A stretch of 44,257 bases of DNA, taken from NCBI RefSeq assembly GCF_000294655.1, contig NZ_CAHP01000016.1, positions 71,384-115,640 of the forward strand, in the 5' to 3' direction. This stretch comes from Magnetospirillum molischianum DSM 120 (lineage in GTDB: Bacteria > Pseudomonadota > Alphaproteobacteria > Rhodospirillales > Magnetospirillaceae). The notes under the pieces are model-generated. The model ran no database searches. It saw only the letters and a list, made by a program, of their open reading frames with translations, and was not told where the DNA came from. Each line of letters begins with the position of its first letter. Position 1 is the stretch's first letter. Below, piece after piece: positions 18,533-27,118 of the stretch. The translations under genes and the position numbers were made by a program.

Positions 18533-19837
18533 CTATCCGTTTTCGGCCAGAACGGTTCCTGCCAGATAGAGCGAGCCGCAGATCAGGATGCGGGCCGGAC
18601 CGGGTAGGCCGGCGGCAAGATCGTCGAGGGCGGCGATGACGGAAGGGGCGGTTTCTGAATCCCCGAACCCGGCGTGCCGGGCAGCGGCCAGGGTATCCTC
18701 GGCGGAAAGGGAAAGCGGCTCGCCGGGAATGGAGACGGTGCGCAGCGCCGCGATGTGAGCAGAGAGCGGGCGAAGAACGCCATCGGCATCTTTGGTCGAG
18801 AGCAGACCCATCACCGCGCCGATCGGCCGGTCGTGCCATTGGTCGAGATGCTGCGCCAGGGCCTGGGCGGCGTGAGGGTTGTGTCCACCGTCGAGCCAGA
18901 TCTCCCAGCCGGGAGGCAGGCGCTCGACCAGCCTTCCCGTGTGCAGGCGTTGCAGCCGTGCGGGCCATTCCACTGCACCGAGGCCGACGGCAAGCCGGTC
19001 GCGCGTGAAGGCGGGCAGAATTTGAGGTCGGGCGGCCAGGGCGAGATGTTCGGCGGCGGCCAGGGCCACGGCCGCGTTCTGGCGCTGGAACGATCCGGGC
19101 AGAACCGGGGCGGGCAGGGACAGGCGGCCGAACCGGCCGTGGAACAGAAGCGATCCGTCCGGGGCGGTCTCGGCGGAGAAGTCGCGGCCTTCGACGATCA
19201 GCGGAACCCCCAATGCGGCGGCACGCGCTTCGATCACGGTGCGCGCCTCGTCGGCTTGGGCGGCCAGAATGCACGGGGTCTCAGGCTTCAGGATGCCTGC
19301 TTTTTCCCCGGCGATCGCCGCCAGGGTGTCGCCCAGATAGCTTTGGTGGTCAAGCGCGACCGGGGTGATGATGGTCAGGGCCGGGTGGGCGACGACATTG
19401 GTGGCGTCGAGCCGTCCGCCCATTCCGGTTTCCAGCACGCACAGATCGGCCGGAGCGCGGGCGAAAGCCAGCAAGGCGGCGATGGTGGTGGCTTCGAAAA
19501 AAGTGATGCTGCCATCCGCATTGGCGGCTTCGACGTCTTCGAGCAATGCCTCCAACGTCGAATCGTCGGGCAGCGTTCCGGCAATGCGGATGCGCTCAGC
19601 GAATCGGACCAGATGCGGCGAGGTATAGACGTGAACCCGTAATCCGGCGGCTTCGACCAAGGCGCGCAGGGTCGCGATGGTCGAGCCTTTCCCATTGGTT
19701 CCGGCGACGTGAACCACCGGCGGCAGCCGGTCGTGGGGATCGCCCACCACCGCCAGCAGCCGCCGCACCCGGTCGAGCGAAAGATCGATGACCGTGGGAT
19801 GCAGACGGCTGAGACGGTCGAGGACCGCTGAAATCAC
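18533..19837 (-). CDS. folC: Bifunctional folylpolyglutamate synthase / dihydrofolate synthase
   Basis: Mur-ligase-fold enzyme adding glutamate to dihydropteroate and tetrahydrofolates. The 434-aa protein has the ATP-binding VHVAGTNGKGSTIATLRALVE (~43-63, broken here only by the P-loop itself), YTSPHLVRFAERIRI, ETGMGGRLDATNV, and the C-terminal WLDGGHNPHAAQAL. The start overlaps the accD stop by 4 nt. The order trpB-trpA-accD-folC is the usual alphaproteobacterial operon. Confidence 0.96.
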   Translation of the reverse strand: MISAVLDRLSRLHPTVIDLSLDRVRRLLAVVGDPHDRLPPVVHVAGTNGKGSTIATLRALVEAAGLRVHVYTSPHLVRFAERIRIAGTLPDDSTLEALLEDVEAANADGSITFFEATTIAALLAFARAPADLCVLETGMGGRLDATNVVAHPALTIITPVALDHQSYLGDTLAAIAGEKAGILKPETPCILAAQADEARTVIEARAAALGVPLIVEGRDFSAETAPDGSLLFHGRFGRLSLPAPVLPGSFQRQNAAVALAAAEHLALAARPQILPAFTRDRLAVGLGAVEWPARLQRLHTGRLVERLPPGWEIWLDGGHNPHAAQALAQHLDQWHDRPIGAVMGLLSTKDADGVLRPLSAHIAALRTVSIPGEPLSLSAEDTLAAARHAGFGDSETAPSVIAALDDLAAGLPGPARILICGSLYLAGTVLAENG

Positions 19838-20745
19838 GCTCCGGCGACCTCGGGGTCGGGGGCGTCGATCGGCAGCGGAACCACCGGGGCGGCGGGGGTG
19901 CGGTTGCGCAACAGCGAGATCACCCGGATCATCGTGTCACGCAGGTCGCGCCGGGGTACCACCATGTCAACCATGCCGTGTTCCAGCAGGTATTCAGCCT
20001 TTTGGAAGCCTTCTGGCAGCTTTTCGCGGATGGTGGTTTCGATCACGCGGGCGCCGGCAAAGCCGATTACCGCGCCCGGTTCGGCGATGGCGATGTCGCC
20101 CAGCATCGCGAAGCTGGCCGAGACGCCGCCGGTGGTGGGATCGGTCAGCAGCACGATATAAGGTAGCCGCTTTTCTTTGACTTTATCGACCGCGACGGTC
20201 GAGCGGGCCATCTGCATCAGGGACAGGATGCCTTCCTGCATGCGGGCCCCGCCCGAGGCGGGTACGACGATCAGGGCGGCATCCTGGACCACCGCCAATT
20301 CAGCGGCGGCAACCAGACCTTCGCCGACGGCAACGCCCATCGACCCGCCCTGGAAATCGAAGTTGAATCCGGCGACGACGACCGCCTGCCCACCCATACG
20401 GCCATGAGCGACGATGATCGCGTCGGTCTCGCCGGTCTTGGCCCGTGCGTCCTTCAGCCGGTCGATATATTTCTTCTGATCCTTGAACTTCAGAGGATCG
20501 TCGGCGACCTTGGGCAACTCGATGCGCTGGAAAAGACCGTCGTCGAACAGCATCTGAAGCCGCGCCTTGACCTTGAGGCGGAGGTGGTGGCCGCAATGCG
20601 GGCATACGTTCAACGCCGCTTCAAGATCGCGATGGAACACCATGTGGCCGCAGATCGTGCAGCGGTGCCACAGGTTTTCCGGGACTTCGCGCGGCGCGAC
20701 CAGCCGCTGGAATTTGGGGCGGACGAAGTTGGTCAGCCAGTTCAT
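19834..20745 (-). CDS. accD: Acetyl-CoA carboxylase carboxyltransferase beta subunit
   Basis: Zinc-ribbon subunit of the carboxyltransferase that moves CO2 from AccB-biotin to acetyl-CoA. The 303-aa protein has the four zinc cysteines C29, C32, C48 and C51 (CTICGH ... CPHCGHH), then the crotonase-fold domain with GSMGVAVGEGLVAA and SASGGARMQEG oxyanion-hole regions. The start is 23 nt after trpA. The other acc subunits in this window (accB, accC) are 11 kb away. Confidence 0.96.
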   Translation of the reverse strand: MNWLTNFVRPKFQRLVAPREVPENLWHRCTICGHMVFHRDLEAALNVCPHCGHHLRLKVKARLQMLFDDGLFQRIELPKVADDPLKFKDQKKYIDRLKDARAKTGETDAIIVAHGRMGGQAVVVAGFNFDFQGGSMGVAVGEGLVAAAELAVVQDAALIVVPASGGARMQEGILSLMQMARSTVAVDKVKEKRLPYIVLLTDPTTGGVSASFAMLGDIAIAEPGAVIGFAGARVIETTIREKLPEGFQKAEYLLEHGMVDMVVPRRDLRDTMIRVISLLRNRTPAAPVVPLPIDAPDPEVAGA

Positions 20746-20768
20746 CGACAGAACCCTTCTCTAGTGCG

Positions 20769-21578
20769 TTACCGCCGTGCGGCGCGGACGCCGGCGGCAA
20801 GTTCCTCGACCAGCGCCAGCGGCGCGGTTATCGTTGCGGGAGTTCCGATCGTGTCGGCGATCGTCTGGACAATGGCCGAACCCACCACCGCGCCTTCGGC
20901 CAGCCGGGCGACACCGGCGGCTTGGGCGGGCGTGCGGATGCCAAAGCCGACGCAGATCGGAAGGTTGGTATGGCGGCGGATGCGCTGCACCGCGTCTTCA
21001 ATGGCACTTTCCGAAGCCGAAGCCGTGCCGGTCACACCCGCGATCGAGACGTAATACACAAAGCCCGAGGCATTGGCGAGCACGGCGGGCAAGCGAACAT
21101 CGTCGGTGGTCGGCGTGGTCAGAACGATGAAATCCAGTCCGACGGCGCGCAGATGCGGCACCAGTTCGTTGGCTTCCTCGGGCGGAAGATCAACGATGAT
21201 CAGCCCATCCACTCCGGCCTGCGCCGCGTCGGCGGCAAAGCGTTCCGGTCCCCAGGTGTGGATCGGATTGTAATATCCCATCAACACGATCGGGGTCTCG
21301 GTGTCGGTCTTGCGGAAGGCGGCGACCATATCGAGGGTGCTGGTCATCGTTGCGCCCGCAGCCAAAGCCCGTTGCGCCGCCAACTGGATCGACGGGCCAT
21401 CGGCCATGGGATCGGTGAAGGGCATCCCCAGCTCGATCAGATCGACCCCGGCGGCGGGGAGCCGGTCGAGGATTTTCTGACAGGTTCCGATATCGGGATC
21501 GCCCGCGGTGATGAATGTGACCAGGGCGGCGCGGCCCTCGGCCTTCAGGGTCTGGAAGCGTTTCTCGATACGGCTCAT
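20769..21578 (-). CDS. trpA: Tryptophan synthase alpha subunit
   Basis: Cleaves indole-3-glycerol phosphate to indole, which is channelled to TrpB. The 269-aa TIM barrel shows [16 protein letters not shown] with the catalytic Glu and Asp, and the C-terminal [12 protein letters not shown] and GSAIVQ phosphate sites. I chose the ATG at 21576-21578, which overlaps the trpB stop as TGATG; a GTG one codon upstream is possible. Confidence 0.96.
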   Translation of the reverse strand: MSRIEKRFQTLKAEGRAALVTFITAGDPDIGTCQKILDRLPAAGVDLIELGMPFTDPMADGPSIQLAAQRALAAGATMTSTLDMVAAFRKTDTETPIVLMGYYNPIHTWGPERFAADAAQAGVDGLIIVDLPPEEANELVPHLRAVGLDFIVLTTPTTDDVRLPAVLANASGFVYYVSIAGVTGTASASESAIEDAVQRIRRHTNLPICVGFGIRTPAQAAGVARLAEGAVVGSAIVQTIADTIGTPATITAPLALVEELAAGVRAARR

Positions 21579-22801
21579 CACACCAATCCCCCCAGATGGA
21601 TGTCACCCAGTGCGCGGGCGATGGTGGCGACGTCCTTGTCGCCGCGCCCGGACAGGCTGATGACCATCAGATGGTCGGCGGGCAGAGATCCGGCGATTTT
21701 ACCGGCATAGGCGATAGCGTGACTGGATTCCAGCGCCGGGATAATGCCTTCCAGCCGGGTGCAGCGCTGGAACGCTTCGACCGCTTCGGTATCGGTGACC
21801 GAGACGTATTCGACCCGGCCGCTTTCGTGCAGCCAGGCGTGTTCGGGACCGATGCCGGGGTAATCCAGACCGGCCGAGATCGAATGGGCTTCGGCGATCT
21901 GGCCGTCCCCATCCTGGAGCAGATAGGTGCGGTTGCCGTGGAGGACGCCGGGGCGGCCGCCGCTCAGACTGGCGGCATGGGCCTTGTCGAGGCCGTGACC
22001 GGCGGCTTCGACGCCGATGATCCGCAGGTCGGGTTCGTCGAGGAAGGGGTGGAACAGCCCCATCGCGTTCGAGCCGCCTCCGATGCATGCGACCAGCGAA
22101 TCCGGCAACCGTCCTTCCTGCGCCAAAATCTGGTTGCGCACTTCCTCGCCGATCACCGCCTGGAAATCACGGACCATCGCCGGATAGGGATGCGGCCCGG
22201 CCACGGTGCCGATCAGATAATATGTGTCGTGGACGTTGGTAACCCAGTCGCGAAGCGCGTCGTTCATCGCGTCCTTCAACGTCGCCGCGCCGGACTGCAC
22301 CGGCCGGACCTCGGCCCCCAGCAGCTTCATGCGGTAGACGTTGGGCTGCTGCCGCTCGATATCGGTCGCGCCCATATAGATGACGCAATCCATACCGAAC
22401 AAAGCGCAGACGGTGGCGGTGGCGACGCCGTGCTGCCCGGCGCCGGTTTCGGCGATAATCCGCTTCTTTCCCATCCGCCGCGCCAGTAGGATCTGGCCGA
22501 TACAGTTGTTGATCTTGTGCGCGCCGGTATGGTTGAGGTCTTCGCGCTTCAGGAAGATCTTGGCACCGCCGAACGCTTCGGTCAGCCGCTTGGCGTGATA
22601 AAGCGGGTTGGGGCGCCCAACATACTGGGCCAGCAACTGGCGAAATTCCGCCTGGAAGGCCGGGTCGGCCTTGGCGGCGGCATAAGAACGTTCGACGTCG
22701 AGGATCAACGGCATCAGCGTCTCGGCGACATAGCGGCCGCCGAAAATGCCGAAATGACCACGCTCGTCCGGTCCGGCGCGGTAGGTGTTCAAGCTCTGCA
22801 T
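21578..22801 (-). CDS. trpB: Tryptophan synthase beta subunit
   Basis: PLP enzyme condensing indole and serine to tryptophan. The start at 22799-22801 gives [20 protein letters not shown], which matches the family N-terminus; a longer frame exists upstream. The PLP lysine is in [11 protein letters not shown] (~residue 93), with [19 protein letters not shown] and [13 protein letters not shown] further on. 407 aa, normal length. First gene of trpB-trpA-accD-folC in this window; trpF is not adjacent. Confidence 0.96.
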   Translation of the reverse strand: MQSLNTYRAGPDERGHFGIFGGRYVAETLMPLILDVERSYAAAKADPAFQAEFRQLLAQYVGRPNPLYHAKRLTEAFGGAKIFLKREDLNHTGAHKINNCIGQILLARRMGKKRIIAETGAGQHGVATATVCALFGMDCVIYMGATDIERQQPNVYRMKLLGAEVRPVQSGAATLKDAMNDALRDWVTNVHDTYYLIGTVAGPHPYPAMVRDFQAVIGEEVRNQILAQEGRLPDSLVACIGGGSNAMGLFHPFLDEPDLRIIGVEAAGHGLDKAHAASLSGGRPGVLHGNRTYLLQDGDGQIAEAHSISAGLDYPGIGPEHAWLHESGRVEYVSVTDTEAVEAFQRCTRLEGIIPALESSHAIAYAGKIAGSLPADHLMVISLSGRGDKDVATIARALGDIHLGGLV

Positions 22802-22944
22802 CAGTTTCCCATGGGCCTGGGCGGTGAAAGGGTGCCAATAAAGCACGAAGTCCCCCCACCTGGGGAGTGGTTTTGTGGGCTTTTCTGCGCGGGATGTACA
22901 GAAGCCTCTTCGCCTCTTGCTCTATGTCGCGGCATGATGGAGCG

Positions 22945-24627
22945 ATGTTACCGCCAGACCCGTCAGGAGCCGCAGGAGACGGCCCATCCCGTCATCTCGA
23001 CCTGATCGCCGAGATGATGGCCGCGTTCGCCCGTTCCCAGGATGTCGAGGCGACGTTGCGGCTGGGGCTGGTCCGGGCGGTCGAACGGCTGGAGGCCGAG
23101 GCTGGGTCTCTGTTCCTGCTTGAACCCGATGGATCGCTCCGCTGTCGCGCTTCGGTCGGTCCCGTCGATGTCACCGGGTTGCGGCTGGCTCCCGGCACCG
23201 GCATCGTTTGGCGTACCGTCGAGGCCAATTGTCCGCAACGGGTCGGCGATACCGGACGTGATCCCGATTTCGCTCCTACCATCGATGACGCCACTGGATT
23301 CATCACCCGCTCAATCCTGTGCGCGCCGGTGGCGGCGGGGCCGGAACGGCTGGGTGCGATAGAATTATTCAACAAGCGGGGTGGCCACCCCTTCTCTGAC
23401 GCCGATCTCGGGTTGCTGCAAGCGCTGACCGCTTCCGCCGCGCTGGCGATGATCAACGCCCGCCTGCTGGCCAGTCTGGCCGAACAGGAAATGATGCAGC
23501 GCGATCTGGAGCTTGCCGCCGAGATCCAGCGGGCGATGCTGCCGCCGCTGCAAGGCGAGGACTCGCCAGTCCATGGGGTCAATCTGCCCGCGCGTGGCGT
23601 ATCGGGAGATTTTTACGAGATTGTGCCGCTTCCCGACGGGCGGATCGCCTTTGCCATTGGCGACGTGGCGGGGAAGGGGATGAAGGCGGCGCTGTTGATG
23701 GCTCGCACCGCCAGTCTGTTCCGCTGTCTGGTCAAGCGCGAGGACGGTCCCGGACGGGTGTTGGCGGCAATCGAGTCTGAACTGCACGAGACCCGGCTGG
23801 CCGGGACGTTCGTCACGATGGTTGCTGGACTGCTTGATGTCGATACGGGGCGGGTGGTGCTGGCCAATGCCGGTCACGAGCCGCCGGTTCTTTACGCCAA
23901 GGGCCGCTTTGTCGAAATCGAAGGGGGGATGCCGCCGCTTGGAATCGATCCCCGGCTGTTCGCCGATGGTGTCCCGGAAACCGTCGTCGATCTCGATGGG
24001 GGGGCGCTATACCTGTTCACCGATGGCCTGACCGAGGCGCGCGGAGTGGTGGGTGGCGTGATGTTGGGTGCGGCCGGGGTGCTGGGGCTGCTCGATGCCT
24101 TTACCGCGATGTCTGCGGCGGAACGGCTTCAGACTGTGCTGCACGCGCTGGGAGGGGCGGTCACGTTGCGCGACGACGTGACTCTGATGGTGGTCGAGGA
24201 TCGGACCCGCCCGCCGTCTTCGGCGGTGCAGCGACTGTTCCCCGCCCGGCCCGAGGTGCTGGCCGAGATCCGCGCCACCGTCGCGGCCGCATTGGCCGGG
24301 ATAGGAGGCGGGGCGGAGGTGGTCGAGGCGTGTGTTCTGGCAACCGACGAGGCGTGCCAGAATATCATCCGTCATGCGTATAAAGGAGGGGAAGGCGACA
24401 TCGTTCTGCACGTCTCTCGTGAAGACGATTCGGTTGTAATTCGATTGATGGATTTCGCTCCGCCGGTCGATCCGTCTAAAATTGTTTCCCGCCCGCTCGA
24501 CGATGTGCGTCCGGGAGGGCTGGGTACCCACCTGATGCGTTCCGTTATGGACACGGTTGGGTTCCGTCCGCCGCCGATGGGAATCGGCAATCTGTTGGAA
24601 ATGGTCAAACGGATCGAATCGCCATGA
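22945..24627 (+). CDS. GAF - PP2C (SpoIIE/RsbU) - HATPase phosphatase/anti-sigma-type kinase
   Basis: A 560-aa three-domain regulator. Residues ~20-160 are a GAF sensor; ~165-190 a coiled-coil linker (AEQEMMQRDLELAAEIQRAM); ~190-390 a PPM phosphatase domain with GVSGDFYEIV, AIGDVAGKGMKAAL and LFTDGLTEA metal-site motifs; and ~415-555 an RsbW/SpoIIAB-like ATPase domain with N-box TDEACQNIIRHAYKGG. I chose the ATG at 22945 (GGAG upstream) over upstream candidates. It overlaps the STAS gene by 4 nt, so one protein can in principle phosphorylate and dephosphorylate that STAS partner. Divergent from trpB. Confidence 0.9.
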   Translation: MLPPDPSGAAGDGPSRHLDLIAEMMAAFARSQDVEATLRLGLVRAVERLEAEAGSLFLLEPDGSLRCRASVGPVDVTGLRLAPGTGIVWRTVEANCPQRVGDTGRDPDFAPTIDDATGFITRSILCAPVAAGPERLGAIELFNKRGGHPFSDADLGLLQALTASAALAMINARLLASLAEQEMMQRDLELAAEIQRAMLPPLQGEDSPVHGVNLPARGVSGDFYEIVPLPDGRIAFAIGDVAGKGMKAALLMARTASLFRCLVKREDGPGRVLAAIESELHETRLAGTFVTMVAGLLDVDTGRVVLANAGHEPPVLYAKGRFVEIEGGMPPLGIDPRLFADGVPETVVDLDGGALYLFTDGLTEARGVVGGVMLGAAGVLGLLDAFTAMSAAERLQTVLHALGGAVTLRDDVTLMVVEDRTRPPSSAVQRLFPARPEVLAEIRATVAAALAGIGGGAEVVEACVLATDEACQNIIRHAYKGGEGDIVLHVSREDDSVVIRLMDFAPPVDPSKIVSRPLDDVRPGGLGTHLMRSVMDTVGFRPPPMGIGNLLEMVKRIESP

Positions 24628-24977
24628 ACATCACGTCCACGCAACGGAACGGATTCGCCGCAATCGTCCTGGAGGGCGACGTCGATCTTAGTTGCAGTTC
24701 GGCCTTGCGCAAGGAACTGCTGGAACGGACGTTCGAGCGGTGCGACATCGTGGTCGATCTGTCGAGAGTAGGGTATATCGATAGTTCGGGGATCGCCGGG
24801 CTGGTCGAGGCTTATCAGGGCGCGCGCGCCAACGGTACCCGCTTCATCCTGGCTGCGCCCAGCGTTCCGGTTCTGCGTGTGCTGCGGCTGGCCCGGCTGG
24901 ACCGTGTGTTCACGATTGTCGAAAGCGTCGAGCCAGTTCCGGCCGTCGCCGCCACTCCTGGAGAGTCTTTGCTTTGA
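24624..24977 (+). CDS. STAS-domain anti-sigma factor antagonist
   Basis: A 117-aa single STAS domain of the SpoIIAA/RsbV class. The phosphorylation loop is VGYIDSSGIAGLVEAYQGA with D53 and S54/S55, the serine normally phosphorylated by RsbW-type kinases and freed by PPM phosphatases. Translationally coupled to the phosphatase upstream (ATGA overlap) and, by a TTGA overlap, to the methyltransferase downstream. No sigma factor or separate RsbW is visible nearby; the kinase is probably the HATPase part of its neighbour. Confidence 0.92.
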   Translation: MNITSTQRNGFAAIVLEGDVDLSCSSALRKELLERTFERCDIVVDLSRVGYIDSSGIAGLVEAYQGARANGTRFILAAPSVPVLRVLRLARLDRVFTIVESVEPVPAVAATPGESLL

Positions 24978-26299
24978 GAAAACCTGTTCGCCGTCCCCGT
25001 GCCGCCGCCAAACGGCAAGTGTCGTCTCGCCTGATCGAACTGGAGATCGAGCAAGTCGGTGCCCAGGGCGATGGCGTTGCCCGGCTGGACGGTAATGTCG
25101 TGTTCGTGCCCTTCACCGTCGCGGGCGACCGTGTTCTGGCCCGGATCGAAGGGCAACGTGGTGACGGTCTGACCGCCGCTTTGGTCGAGGTTCAACGTCC
25201 GGGGCCGGGACGGGCCGATCCTGTCTGTCCGCATTTCGGACGGTGCGGCGGTTGTACCCTCCAGCATCTCGATCAGGCGGCGCATGCGTCCTGGAAATCG
25301 GGGGTGTTGTCGCTGCATCTTGCCCGAGCCGGGATCGGCGATGAGATGCTGGCGCCGTTGGTCTCGGTGCCGCCCGGCACCCGCCGCCGCGCCGTGTTTG
25401 CCTGGACCAGTCGTCGGGGTGAGGTGACGCTGGGCTTCAATGCGCGCGCCAGCCACGCGGTGATCAATCTCGAAGCCTGTCCGTTGCTTGACCCGGCGCT
25501 GGTTGCGCTGCTGGAGCCGTTGCGGGTCCTGTTGGGTGCGATGGTTCGGGACGGTAGCGGCGATGCGACCGTGACCCTGACCGAAGGTGGCCCCGATCTG
25601 TTGATCGAGGGTGAGGCCCGGCTCGACCTGTTCGGGCGCGAGACGCTGGCCCGCTTTGCCGAAACTGCCGATCTGGCCCGGCTGCACTGGCGCCGTCCCG
25701 GAACCGGCTTTGCCGAACCGATCGCCCGCCGTCGTCCCGCCCTGGTCCGCTTTGGCGGGGTGGCTGTCGAACCCCCGCCCGGCGCGTTCCTGCAACCCAG
25801 CCCCGAGGGCGAGCGGGCCATCGCCGACCGGGTGGTCGCGGCGTTGGCCGAAACCAGCGGTCCGATCGCCGATCTTTACGCCGGATGCGGCAGCTTCTCG
25901 CTGCCACTGGTCCGGCTGGGCGCGGTTCATGCGGTTGAGGGCGAGGTCGCGCCGCTTGACTCGCTGGGGGCTGCGGCCCGTGCCGCCGGTCTGGCGATAA
26001 CCACTGAAATCCGCGATCTGGCCCGTCGTCCGTTGACCGCGGTGGATTTGGCACCGTATCGCGCCGTGGTGCTTGATCCGCCCCGTGCCGGAGCCGCCGC
26101 CCAGGTTGCCGAGCTGGCCCGTCGTCCCGATGCCCGCAAGGGACCTGATCTGGCGGCGATGGTCTCATGTAATCCGGCTACGCTCGCACGTGATTTGCGC
26201 GTTCTGATTGATGGCGGATGGACTCTTATCCAAATTATGCCTATTGACCAGTTCCCTTGGTCTGCCCATCTTGAGGCTGTGGCGATTCTTCGCCGCTGA
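24974..26299 (+). CDS. Class I SAM-dependent rRNA/tRNA uracil-C5 methyltransferase (TrmA/RlmD family)
   Basis: A 441-aa RNA methyltransferase with TTG start overlapping the STAS stop. An N-terminal basic tail and TRAM/OB domain (~18-75, IEQVGAQGDGVARLDGNVVF) lead to iron-sulfur ligands CPHFGRCGGCTLQH (~85-98) with a fourth Cys in LEACPLLD. The Rossmann fold has DLYAGCGSFSLPL (motif I) and VLDPPRAGA; the catalytic cysteine is in MVSCNPATLARDL. The motif set is that of RlmC/RlmD/TrmA; the exact uridine cannot be told from sequence alone. Confidence 0.92.
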   Translation: MRKPVRRPRAAAKRQVSSRLIELEIEQVGAQGDGVARLDGNVVFVPFTVAGDRVLARIEGQRGDGLTAALVEVQRPGPGRADPVCPHFGRCGGCTLQHLDQAAHASWKSGVLSLHLARAGIGDEMLAPLVSVPPGTRRRAVFAWTSRRGEVTLGFNARASHAVINLEACPLLDPALVALLEPLRVLLGAMVRDGSGDATVTLTEGGPDLLIEGEARLDLFGRETLARFAETADLARLHWRRPGTGFAEPIARRRPALVRFGGVAVEPPPGAFLQPSPEGERAIADRVVAALAETSGPIADLYAGCGSFSLPLVRLGAVHAVEGEVAPLDSLGAAARAAGLAITTEIRDLARRPLTAVDLAPYRAVVLDPPRAGAAAQVAELARRPDARKGPDLAAMVSCNPATLARDLRVLIDGGWTLIQIMPIDQFPWSAHLEAVAILRR

Positions 26300-26315
26300 T
26301 TAGGTGAGGGACGGG

Positions 26316-26933
26316 GTGGACGGAAACGATCTCGATCTAGCCGAATTGTTGTGTGCCCGACTCTGTCACGATCTGGCCGGTCCCTTGGGGGCGGTCGGGT
26401 CGGGTGCCGAGCTGCTCGGTGACGATGCCGACCCCGAAATGGCCCGTCTGGTCGCGTCCACCGCCGCCGGTGCGGTTTCCCGATTGCGCTTGTTGCGTGC
26501 GGCATTGGGGACGGCGGGGGGAGTTCGGCCTGAAGGTGAACTGCATAGCTTGGTCCGGGCCTATCTCGATGCCGGGGCATCGGCTGCGGCCCGGCCGGAA
26601 TTGGCTTGGCATTCCGACCGGCCCGAGATCTCGGGCGACGTGGGACGGTTGCTGTTATCGCTGGTGATCGTGGCAAAAGATTCCCTGCCGCGCGGAGGTC
26701 GGGTATCGGTTGAAATTGGCTCACCATCTTCTGTCGGAAAGATAGGTCTGGCCGTCGGGTTCAATGGCCCTTCGGCTCGCCTCGACCCGGATAGTCGGGC
26801 GGCTTTCTGCAAGGCGGATCAGGCATATGGACCACGTGCCGCAGTGGCGTGTTGGATATCAAGGCTGGCAGCGCGGGCCGATACTGCCGTCGTTGTCGAG
26901 GATTTGGTCGATGGTGGATGGATAAAGGCATGA
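26316..26933 (+). CDS. chpT: Histidine phosphotransferase ChpT
   Basis: ChpT carries phosphate from a hybrid kinase such as CckA to CtrA and CpdR in alphaproteobacteria, controlling cell cycle or motility. The phospho-accepting helix is LLCARLCHDLAGPLGAVGSG, with the histidine in LCHDL (residue ~17), followed by a degenerate HATPase-like domain, as in Caulobacter. I chose the GTG at 26316, which has AGGG ~6 nt upstream; a GTG at 26304 would add four residues. 205 aa is normal. Its place directly upstream of cheA fits alphaproteobacterial motility loci. Confidence 0.88.
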   Translation: MDGNDLDLAELLCARLCHDLAGPLGAVGSGAELLGDDADPEMARLVASTAAGAVSRLRLLRAALGTAGGVRPEGELHSLVRAYLDAGASAAARPELAWHSDRPEISGDVGRLLLSLVIVAKDSLPRGGRVSVEIGSPSSVGKIGLAVGFNGPSARLDPDSRAAFCKADQAYGPRAAVACWISRLAARADTAVVVEDLVDGGWIKA

Positions 26934-27118
26934 AACCGCCTTCATCGACTTCGTTGCGCAAACGGTTTTATTGCCGTCAGTGGGTCGAGACGGTTCTTCC
27001 AGAGCCATCCTGACCGTGTTATGACTAATCCGAGCTGCCTTTCGCGATTCCATCCGGGAGGCGGGAGGATTCGGTGCCCTTGAGGCCAGTGCCCGCGAGG
27101 ACCCTACTGGAGTCGACC

